From positions 1 through 12,112 of the forward strand of contig JAISBH010000079.1 of the NCBI GenBank assembly GCA_031266295.1: a DNA stretch of 12,112 nt, given 5' to 3'. A program made the position numbers and the translations under genes. The stretch comes from Oscillospiraceae bacterium. Its GTDB lineage: Bacteria; Bacillota; Clostridia; Christensenellales; Aristaeellaceae. The notes beneath the pieces were generated by a model, which saw nothing but the letters and a program-made list of their open reading frames with translations, did not search any database and was not told the DNA's origin. This document shows, piece by piece, positions 5,975 through 12,112 of this stretch; within the stretch, counting starts at the first letter, position 1; each line of letters starts with the position of its first letter.

Positions 5975-8467
5975 ATGTCAAATGAACAGTTTGTACTGTG
6001 GGAATCCGAACCCGCCAATGAATTCTCCGACGCTCATTTGCTGGGAAACGGCAGACTCGGCGCGTCGGTTATGGGCGGCATCCCTTACGAAAACATCCTA
6101 ATCAACCATGACACATTGTGGTCAGGGCAGGAACGCGCCAAGCTGACGCCCGATACCCACAAGTACCTGGACGAAGCGCGCTCCCTCGTGTTGGACGGCA
6201 AGTATCACGAGGCGACGGAACTGATCAACCATAGGATGCTGGGCTATTGGTCGGAATCGTACCTGCCGCTGGGGTACCTGAACCTGACGGTCAACTTAGG
6301 CGAGGATCGCCGGCTAATGGGGCAGAAGCGTGTGCTTGAGGGTGAGTTTCCTTGGACTGGCTACAGCCGTCAACTGGATATCGCACGCGCGGTTGAGACT
6401 GTCGAATACGATCATCTGGGGCGGCATTATACGAGGCGGATGTTCGTCTCCGCGCCGGATAATGTAATCGCGGTGTGTATGGAGTCGTCGGACAGCGGGC
6501 TGACGTTCGCCGTATCGATGGATTCGCCGCTGAGGCATGAACAGGCGTTGTCGAACAATGGCGCCGCCGCGTACGGCCGCGCGCCCGACCGTGTCGAACC
6601 GTACGGGCCGAAATACACGCCTTACATTGTCTATAAGAGGGACGATGAATCCGACGCGCTGCGGTTCGCGACCGTATGCCGCGTGATCGACACGGATGGT
6701 GAGATCGCGCGCGACGAGATGCGGCTGTATGTGCGAAACGCCAACCACGCTGTGATAGTCTGCACCGCCGAAACGAACTTCAGCGGTGTTGGAGTTCCAC
6801 GCGACAAAGACGCGTCGAAGCTGCTGTCGCTGTGTGAGAAGAGGCTCGACGCCGCGCAGAATAAAGGCTGGGATACGCTGCTTGCGGATCATGTCGCGGA
6901 ATATCAATCGTATTACAACCGCGTGTCGATCGACCTCGGCCCCGCGCTAACCGGAAGCATGACCACCAGCGCGCGGCTGAAGGCCTCCACCAGCATTGAA
7001 GACCCTGCGTTCCTTGCGCTGATTATCCAGTACTGCCGATACCTGCTGCTGGCTTTCTCGCGTCCCGGCACTCAGGCGGGCAACCTGCAGGGGATATGGA
7101 ACCCGCTGGTATATCCGTCGTGGGCGTGCAACTATACGACCAACATCAACGTCCAAATGAATTATTGGTGCGCGGAGCCGCTTGCGCTGCCGGAGTGCCA
7201 CATGCCTATGATCGACCTTGTGCGCGAGTGTGCCGCCAACGGCAGGGACGCCGCTCGGGAACTATACGATGCGGACGGCTGGGTAACGCATCACAACACA
7301 GACCTGTGGCGATTCGCCGCGCTGGCGGGTGAGGACGCGTCGTGGGCATGGTGGCCGTTCGGAGGGTTCTGGATGGCGCAGCATCTTTGGACGCACTATG
7401 AGTTTACGCGGGACGAAAGGTTTCTGCGGGAAACGGCATATCCGATACTGAAGGAAGCCGCGCGGTTCCTGTGCGGTTTCGTTATAATGGATAAGGATGG
7501 TCATTACGTGACCGCGCCCTCCACGTCGCCGGAGAATAAGTTTTTCGTGCCGGGACGCTCGTTTACCGATTGTCCGGATCAGGTGCGCGCGGGCAACCGT
7601 ATGTCGCCAAACCGCGATGATACGGCGGAGGTATCCAAATCCTCCACGATGGACATCGCGATTACCCGAGAGATATTCCGCAACTATATGACAGCGTCCA
7701 CGCTGCTGGGCGAAGACGATCCGCTGCTCGAACGCTGCGCCGAGGTGATGAAGCGCCTTTATCCATACCAGATCGGCAAGCGCGGCCAGCTGCAGGAGTG
7801 GGAGGAGGACTTCGACGAATGCACGCCGGGCATGTCGCATTTGTCGCATTTGTATCCCGTTTATCCCGGCGGCGAGATCGGTCCGGGATCGCTGGGCGGA
7901 CTGAACAATGCGGCGCGTGTCTCGCTGGAACGGCGCGAACGTCATGGAGCGGGCGGGAGCGGCTGGCCTGGCGCATGGAGGATCGCGCTGTGGGCGCGGC
8001 TGCGTCAGGCGGATAAAGCCAATCGCTTGAACGGCACGATGGGAGCGCGGCTCGGCGCGAGTCTGCTTCTGGAAAAACATCTGCAGATCGACGCGATAAT
8101 GGGTTGGGGTGCGGGTCTGGCCGAGATGCTGATCCAGAGCCAGATAGGCCCGGGAAATGCGCTGAATTATGTGGAATGTTTAGATAGCGTGCCGGATCCG
8201 ATGGCATGGATATCAGGCATACCGGATCAAATCGACCTGATGCCCGCCGTGCCGGAGTCGTGGCGACAAGGCAGCGTGTCGGGACTACGCGCGCGCGGCG
8301 GCTATACGGTGTCGTATTCATGGAAGGATGGACGGCTGGAATGCGCGGAGATCACAGCGGATAAGGATGGGTATGTGACCGTGATCGCTCCGGAAGCCAA
8401 GACGCAGTTCAAAGTGACAGCGGGACAGATCATCTGCCTGGACAAAAAGCTGCGACTCCGTCCATAA
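5975..8467 (+). CDS. GH95 alpha-L-fucosidase / alpha-L-galactosidase-type glycoside hydrolase
   Basis: This 830-residue enzyme lacks a signal peptide and has the full GH95 layout: N-terminal beta-sandwich (about 1-270), linker, (alpha/alpha)6 catalytic barrel (about 330-720) and C-terminal beta-domain. Motifs include GNGRLG (24-29), NHDTLW (44-49), NLQGIWNP (370-377), TNINVQMNYW (389-398), STSPEN (516-521), SHLSHLYPVYPGG and LQID (703-706). Catalytic candidates by comparison with Bifidobacterium AfcA are N390 and N392 (water activation), E520 (general acid) and D706 (base assistance). Family members hydrolyse terminal Fuc-alpha-1,2-Gal or L-Gal linkages by inversion. The residues after D706 read A-I-M-G rather than the usual G-N-F-G. 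The start at ATG 5975 is chosen over ATG 5969 because GAGG (5963-5966) is eight bases from 5975 but two from 5969, and because it aligns residue-for-residue with the paralogue's N-terminus. The preceding stop (5967-5969) is nearly contiguous, so translation is probably coupled. It probably acts on the imported oligosaccharide. Confidence 0.93.
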   Translation: MSNEQFVLWESEPANEFSDAHLLGNGRLGASVMGGIPYENILINHDTLWSGQERAKLTPDTHKYLDEARSLVLDGKYHEATELINHRMLGYWSESYLPLGYLNLTVNLGEDRRLMGQKRVLEGEFPWTGYSRQLDIARAVETVEYDHLGRHYTRRMFVSAPDNVIAVCMESSDSGLTFAVSMDSPLRHEQALSNNGAAAYGRAPDRVEPYGPKYTPYIVYKRDDESDALRFATVCRVIDTDGEIARDEMRLYVRNANHAVIVCTAETNFSGVGVPRDKDASKLLSLCEKRLDAAQNKGWDTLLADHVAEYQSYYNRVSIDLGPALTGSMTTSARLKASTSIEDPAFLALIIQYCRYLLLAFSRPGTQAGNLQGIWNPLVYPSWACNYTTNINVQMNYWCAEPLALPECHMPMIDLVRECAANGRDAARELYDADGWVTHHNTDLWRFAALAGEDASWAWWPFGGFWMAQHLWTHYEFTRDERFLRETAYPILKEAARFLCGFVIMDKDGHYVTAPSTSPENKFFVPGRSFTDCPDQVRAGNRMSPNRDDTAEVSKSSTMDIAITREIFRNYMTASTLLGEDDPLLERCAEVMKRLYPYQIGKRGQLQEWEEDFDECTPGMSHLSHLYPVYPGGEIGPGSLGGLNNAARVSLERRERHGAGGSGWPGAWRIALWARLRQADKANRLNGTMGARLGASLLLEKHLQIDAIMGWGAGLAEMLIQSQIGPGNALNYVECLDSVPDPMAWISGIPDQIDLMPAVPESWRQGSVSGLRARGGYTVSYSWKDGRLECAEITADKDGYVTVIAPEAKTQFKVTAGQIICLDKKLRLRP

Positions 8468-8535
8468 TAGGTCAGGAATAGACGGAAGACATGGTACAGA
8501 AACTATTTACGGCGCGGGAGGAATGGTTGCCGTTG

Positions 8536-8541
8536 TATAAT
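8536..8541 (+). promoter_or_regulatory. Candidate sigma-A -10 box (TATAAT)
   Basis: A perfect TATAAT lies at 8536-8541, preceded by TTG, about 130 bases before the preferred start of the thioredoxin-like gene. No good -35 hexamer is found 16-18 bases upstream; the nearest TTTACG-like element (8506-8511) is 24 bases away. It is offered as a possible promoter that would uncouple the downstream gene from the sugar operon. Confidence 0.3.
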
Positions 8542-8575
8542 TCGTTTGATTTCTGATAGCGTAAACGAATGTCGG

Positions 8576-8613
8576 TGCGCCGCCGGGAGGGGCCGTTATA
8601 TCCCTGTGGCGCA
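8576..8613 (+). other. Candidate leader hairpin
   Basis: TGCGCC (8576-8581) can pair with GGCGCA (8608-8613). Inside that stem GGGA (8585-8588) can pair with TCCC (8601-8604) across a 3x3 internal loop. It would lie in the transcript from the candidate promoter at 8536. No known riboswitch family is recognised; it may be incidental in a GC-rich stretch. Confidence 0.25.
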
Positions 8614-8667
8614 AAGACCTGCGGCTGTTCGGCGTTGATTCTGTTTATAGAGGAGCGGTGGATCGCA

Positions 8668-9486
8668 GTGTTGAATCATAATTGCAGGGTGCGAATCAGT
8701 ATTCTTTCATTATTGCTGCTGATCTTTATAGCGGCTGGCGTGGTTCTCGCAGAGGAGATGGCGCCTGAATCGGCTCCATTGCCGGAGAAGATCCAGCTAC
8801 GATTTTTCCACGATACCGCGTGCGGCAGTTGCGACGGCACGGAGGAATTCCTGGAGATACTGGGCGAGGCGCTAAACGGCGTGCGCGACATGTACCCGTA
8901 TACTTTATACATGGCCAATGTGTTTCAATCTACAGGGCGCGATGAGTTCGTCAGGGTGACCGATGAGATAGGACTATCGCGCGAGAACCTCGAGTTTCCG
9001 CTGATGATCGTGAACAGCAAGGTTTATCAAGGCTTGGAGAGCATTCGCAATAACGCGCGCGAGGCGTTCTTGACCGCAGGCGAGGATATCTTCGTCAACC
9101 AGTATGTGTATTGGCCGTCGCGCGACAAGGATAAGCCGCTGTTTGAGCGTTACTCCGTCAGCGCGGATCACGCCACCACCGTGTACTTCTACCGCACGAC
9201 ATGCGAAGAATGCAACTCCATCAAGCCGTTCATGGACGATCTTCCGCAGACCGTTATGATTGACGGACAATCCGTGCCGCTGGACGTGGTGCGTATTAAC
9301 ACGCGATCCGGCAATAACGGCGAACGGATATACGCGTTCTTCGACGCGTACCAGGTGCCTCCCGAGGATCAAACGGTGCCGATCATCTTCCTGTCAAGCG
9401 GATATATATCGGGCGCGGAGGCGATAAAAGAAACGCTGATCAATCGGTTGGAAGCAGGCGAAGGGCTGGGGTTCACGTTCCCGTGA
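8668..9486 (+). CDS. Exported protein with two thioredoxin-like CxxC domains
   Basis: About 272 residues from GTG 8668. A short basic start is followed by 'ISILSLLLLIFIAAGVVLA' and then EE, a Sec signal peptide or anchor, so the rest should lie outside the membrane. Two similar halves follow. The first has 'LRFFHDTACGSCDG' with C52 and C55 and a later 'FPLMIVNSKVYQG' containing a candidate cis-proline P111. The second has 'TVYFYRTTCEECNS' with C179 and C182 and 'TVPIIFLSSGYISG' with P238. Both follow the thioredoxin-fold order of strand, CxxC helix, then cis-Pro strand. It probably handles thiol-disulfide exchange of exported proteins, possibly passing electrons between the two centres; the partner is unknown. 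The start is uncertain: AGGAG at 8651-8655 is 12 bases from GTG 8668 and 15 from TTG 8671. ATG 8569 would place 33 poorly plausible residues before the signal sequence. It is probably transcribed separately from the sugar genes. Confidence 0.72.
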   Translation: MLNHNCRVRISILSLLLLIFIAAGVVLAEEMAPESAPLPEKIQLRFFHDTACGSCDGTEEFLEILGEALNGVRDMYPYTLYMANVFQSTGRDEFVRVTDEIGLSRENLEFPLMIVNSKVYQGLESIRNNAREAFLTAGEDIFVNQYVYWPSRDKDKPLFERYSVSADHATTVYFYRTTCEECNSIKPFMDDLPQTVMIDGQSVPLDVVRINTRSGNNGERIYAFFDAYQVPPEDQTVPIIFLSSGYISGAEAIKETLINRLEAGEGLGFTFP

Positions 9487-9549
9487 TTATCCGTTAACGA
9501 ATTGGGCTCCATTGACGTAAGAGCCGACATGAGCGGCGAAAAGACGCGT

Positions 9550-9581
9550 GCCCTCTCTGTCGCCGCAGCAACAGAGAGGGC
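9550..9581. terminator. Inverted repeat between convergent genes, probable bidirectional terminator
   Basis: GCCCTCTCTGT (9550-9560) and ACAGAGAGGGC (9571-9581) form a perfect 11-bp stem with a ten-base loop, in the gap between the + strand thioredoxin-like gene (stop 9486) and the - strand topoisomerase gene (stop 9588). On the + strand it is followed by only TTCC. On the - strand a CTTTT run begins a few bases after the stem. The T-tracts are weak, so the terminator call rests mainly on stem strength and position. Confidence 0.65.
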
Positions 9582-9587
9582 TTCCGC

Positions 9588-12068
9588 TCACTCCCCGACT
9601 GTTATCGCCGCCACTGGGTTATTCCCTGCCACTAAGTCAATCACGTGCGGCTTATCAGCGCGCCCGGCCAAACGGAACTCCTCACTGCTGAAGCGATGCA
9701 CCGAACCGTCCTTGTATATGAAACACACGTCATACGGCGTCGTCACGCGCAGCGCACCCGCCAACCGCGTACCGGACGCGCCATTCTTCGCCCACGTGAC
9801 GCATCGCACACCCTTACCTCCCCGATTCTGCGGATCGAAATCCGCTATAAGCACACGCTTCCCGCAACCCGTGTCCGTCGCGATTATCAGTTCACCCTCG
9901 CCCGGCGTCAGCGTAATCGCCGCCAGCACGCGATCGCTCGCATCCAACCGCATACCTTTCACTCCCCCAGACGCTCGCGTCGCAGGCTCAATCGCCGCCG
10001 GATCGATCACTACCGCCATACCCTGCTCCGTTACGGTCATCAGATGCTGCCCCTCAACAAACGTCAGCACATCAATCAAACTATCGCCGTCGTGCAGTTT
10101 CATCGCGGCAAAACGCTGCCGATTCACGTCGAACTCATTCGCCGCGCATCTGCGCACCAATCCTGCCCGCGTAACGAATATCAGCTCCGGCGACTTACTC
10201 CATTCGCCTGGCCGCACCGCTAACACGCGGATTATGCTCTCTTTATCGCCAAAACCCGCCAGTAACGCGGGCAGCGCGCCTCCTTTATCCCTCGCCGTCC
10301 GCACTTCGGGCACTGATGACGACAACAACCGATACGCGTTCCCTTGATCGGTGAATAGCAGCAATACGGCGTCGTCCATCGTATCCAACCTTGCGCAGGG
10401 CAGTTCAGCCGCCTTGTCGATCGACTTATCCTGCTTCCTGTCGGCGTGGCCGAACTGCTTGCGCAACAGTCCTCCGCGCGTCAACGTAACTCGGATCGGC
10501 TCCGGCGCGGTCTGTTCAGCCGACTCAATGACGGTGGATTCGTCCGGCGGCGCGATTATCTCCGTGCGGCGCGGATTGCCGAAACGCTTCGCTATATCCT
10601 GTAGTTCATCCTTGATAACGCGCAGCAGCAACCGCTCGTCAGCCAGTATCCGCTCGAATTTCTCGATTTGCTTAAGGAGCGCGTCACGCTCGTTCTTTAG
10701 CGCGAGTATTTCAAGCCCTGTCAATCGCTGTAGCCGCAAGTCCAATATCGCTTGCGACTGAACGTCGGTGAACCGGAAGCGTTCAATCAGCCTGGCCTTG
10801 GCCTCCCGAGCGTCCTTGGATCTGCGGATCAGCGCGATGATCTCATCCAACACATCCACCGCGCGTATCAACCCTTCGAGGATGTGAGCGCGAGCCTGAG
10901 CTTTCTCCAGATCGTAGCGCGTGCGGCGCGTGATAACGCGCTTCTGGTGGTTGACGTACTCGTCGATGATGGACAGCAAACCCATCTGACGCGGTTTACC
11001 GTCCGCGATCACGAATATGTTCACGCCGAACGTGATCTGCATATCCGTGTATTTATATAGCAGCGCCAGCATCCGGTTCGGATCGACCTCGCGCTTCAGC
11101 TCGATCACGGCGCGCAGACCGTCGCGGTCGGACTCGTCGCGGATATCGTGGATGCCGGCGAAGAGCGCGCGTTTCTCCTCGCTCGTCTTGAGTATGCGTT
11201 CCAGCAGTCCCGCCTTCGCGATCTGATACGGCATCTCGGTGATGACGATCTGCTTGCGTCCGGCGGCGGCGTCCTCGATGTGCGCCCTCGCGCGCAATGG
11301 GAGCTTGCCGCGCCCGGTCTCATAGGCGGCTCGTAACTCTGGCGTCTTAAGCAGCTGTCCCCCTGTCGGGAAGTCGGGTCCAGGCATCACGCGCAGTATG
11401 TCGTCCAGCGAGCAGGTCGGCTTGTCGATGCGTGTGACGACCGCTTTGATGGATTCATCCAGATTGTGCGGCGGGATGTTCGTGGCCAGACCGACCGCGA
11501 TGCCCGACGACCCATTGACCAGCAGGTTCGGATAGCGGCTGGGCAGCACCTCCGGCTCCTTCAACGTATCGTCAAAGTTGAGCCGTTGGGGCACCGTGTC
11601 CTTGTCAAGATCGCGCAGCATCTCCATGGCGAGCGGCGTCATGCGTGCCTCAGTATACCTCATCGCGGCGGCAGAGTCGTTGTCGATCGAGCCAAAATTA
11701 CCGTGACCGTCGACCAGCGGCGCGCGCATTGAGTACGGCTGCGCCATACGCACCATCGCGTCGTACACGGACGAATCGCCGTGCGGGTGGAACTTACCCA
11801 GGCAATCGCCGACTATGCGCACGCTTTTGCGATGCGGCTTGTCTGGCGTCGTGCCCAGTTCCGACATCGTGAAGAGGATACGTCGCTGAACGGGTTTCAG
11901 CCCGTCCTCAACGCGTGGCAGCGCGCGCTCTAGTATGACGTGTTCCGCATAAGGCATCATCGCGTCGACAAGCACGTCCTCCAGCCCAGCGGGGCGTATC
12001 TGATCGGCGGCGGGTTCTGGCGGAGGCGAGTTGCGGCGGCTGTTGCTGCTGCTAGTTGTTTTTGCCAT
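9588..12068 (-). CDS. parC: Type IIA DNA topoisomerase subunit A (ParC-like, GyrA features)
   Basis: This 826-residue subunit performs DNA breakage and reunion in a topoisomerase IV or gyrase A2B2 complex. The sequence 'RALPRVEDGLKPVQRRIL' opens the winged-helix domain after a low-complexity, Ser/Pro-rich tail of about 28 residues. The active-site tyrosine is Y138 in 'AAMRYTEAR', preceded by R137. The quinolone region 'HPHGDSSVYD' (94-103) keeps S99 and D103, the positions of E. coli GyrA S83 and D87. Tower and coiled-coil regions follow, then a beta-pinwheel C-terminal domain from about residue 520. The pinwheel contains 'RASGGVKGMRL' (698-708) and 'QNRGGKG' (747-753), the latter resembling the GyrA box. 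The Q in 'KPVQRR' is ParC-like, whereas the core around 'LVDGHGNFGSIDNDSAAAMRY' is GyrA-like, so the symbol is tentative. ATG 12068 has GGGGGTG seven bases upstream. The preceding gene's stop is four bases away, implying an operon continuing beyond the window. Confidence 0.9.
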   Translation of the reverse strand: MAKTTSSSNSRRNSPPPEPAADQIRPAGLEDVLVDAMMPYAEHVILERALPRVEDGLKPVQRRILFTMSELGTTPDKPHRKSVRIVGDCLGKFHPHGDSSVYDAMVRMAQPYSMRAPLVDGHGNFGSIDNDSAAAMRYTEARMTPLAMEMLRDLDKDTVPQRLNFDDTLKEPEVLPSRYPNLLVNGSSGIAVGLATNIPPHNLDESIKAVVTRIDKPTCSLDDILRVMPGPDFPTGGQLLKTPELRAAYETGRGKLPLRARAHIEDAAAGRKQIVITEMPYQIAKAGLLERILKTSEEKRALFAGIHDIRDESDRDGLRAVIELKREVDPNRMLALLYKYTDMQITFGVNIFVIADGKPRQMGLLSIIDEYVNHQKRVITRRTRYDLEKAQARAHILEGLIRAVDVLDEIIALIRRSKDAREAKARLIERFRFTDVQSQAILDLRLQRLTGLEILALKNERDALLKQIEKFERILADERLLLRVIKDELQDIAKRFGNPRRTEIIAPPDESTVIESAEQTAPEPIRVTLTRGGLLRKQFGHADRKQDKSIDKAAELPCARLDTMDDAVLLLFTDQGNAYRLLSSSVPEVRTARDKGGALPALLAGFGDKESIIRVLAVRPGEWSKSPELIFVTRAGLVRRCAANEFDVNRQRFAAMKLHDGDSLIDVLTFVEGQHLMTVTEQGMAVVIDPAAIEPATRASGGVKGMRLDASDRVLAAITLTPGEGELIIATDTGCGKRVLIADFDPQNRGGKGVRCVTWAKNGASGTRLAGALRVTTPYDVCFIYKDGSVHRFSSEEFRLAGRADKPHVIDLVAGNNPVAAITVGE

Positions 12069-12072
12069 ATAG

Positions 12073-12112
12073 TTACACCCCCGCCGCTTTCCGCTTGTCG
12101 TCGAACTCTTGG
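12073..12112 (-). CDS. C-terminal end of an unidentified gene upstream of the topoisomerase gene
   Basis: On the - strand an open frame entering from the right edge reads Q-E-F-D-D-K-R-K-A-A-G-V and stops at TAA (12075-12073), four bases before the topoisomerase ATG. Such tight spacing is usual for a co-transcribed partner, and type II topoisomerase A genes often follow their B-subunit gene (parE or gyrB). Twelve residues are too few to identify the product, and they do not show a recognisable ParE/GyrB tail. Whether it is a gene at all rests on spacing only. Confidence 0.35.
   Translation of the reverse strand, partial: QEFDDKRKAAGV

Larger units (their letters stand above)
8468..8667 (+). 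other. Non-coding leader between the GH95 gene and the thioredoxin-like gene
   Basis: These 200 bases contain no convincing gene. The only in-frame ATG upstream of the next gene (8569) lacks a ribosome binding site. A second frame stays open from 8565 to about 8680 but offers no proper start. The stretch holds a -10-like TATAAT and one candidate hairpin (listed separately). No strong intrinsic terminator follows the GH95 stop, so some read-through from the sugar operon is possible. Confidence 0.6.

Noticed and set aside
8603..8625. GCGCAAAGACCTGC resembling pieces of cyclic-di-GMP or cobalamin riboswitches
   Set aside because: Only a short resemblance is present. The flanking conserved helices and loops of either class cannot be found around it.
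8565..8681. Small ORF overlapping the leader in a second frame
   Set aside because: It has no ATG, and its only GTG (8658) would give eight codons. There is no plausible start or ribosome binding site.
9502..10347. 281-codon open frame on the + strand opposite the topoisomerase gene
   Set aside because: It lies wholly antisense to the conserved topoisomerase C-terminal domain and has a Ser/Pro/Arg-rich composition without domains or a ribosome binding site. It is a by-product of GC-biased codon use.

Overview
The window reads as chromosomal DNA of a moderately GC-rich anaerobic Bacillota/Clostridia-type bacterium. This is inferred from strong AAGGAGG-type ribosome binding sites, an LplB/YtcP-type sugar ABC transporter with its solute-binding protein, and genes that mostly lie on one strand. 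No rRNA, tRNA, CRISPR array, insertion sequence or phage gene is visible.

Positions 1-8467 (+ strand) hold a carbohydrate-uptake and intracellular-degradation locus. In order it contains: the 3' end of a first permease (3-251), a second permease (337-1263), an exported solute-binding protein (1352-3046), a divergent GH95-like glycoside hydrolase (3112-5352), an SGNH/GDSL esterase-like hydrolase (5349-5969) and a canonical GH95 alpha-L-fucosidase/alpha-L-galactosidase-type enzyme (5975-8467). No ATPase gene is present in the window. Transporters of this type commonly borrow a shared MsmX-like ATPase. The three enzymes lack signal peptides, so the likely scheme is import of an oligosaccharide followed by cytoplasmic removal of ester groups and terminal L-fucose/L-galactose-type residues. 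The hydrolase, esterase and hydrolase genes are joined by an ATGA overlap and by a stop/start junction a few bases wide, which suggests fixed stoichiometry and a shared substrate.

The solute-binding protein and the first hydrolase are separated by a perfect 9-bp hairpin. Its 3' arm could alternatively pair with the ribosome binding region of the hydrolase.

Positions 8468-8667 are a non-coding leader with a -10-like box and a possible hairpin. They precede a secreted or membrane-anchored protein with two thioredoxin-like halves, each carrying a CxxC motif (8668-9486). An 11-bp inverted repeat (9550-9581) sits between this gene and a convergent type IIA topoisomerase A subunit (9588-12068, - strand). 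That protein mixes ParC-like and GyrA-like signatures. A few codons of the gene preceding it on the - strand are visible at the right edge.

The most unusual content is the paralogous GH95-like/esterase/GH95 trio. The first paralogue keeps the fold signatures but has two of the four catalytic positions substituted.
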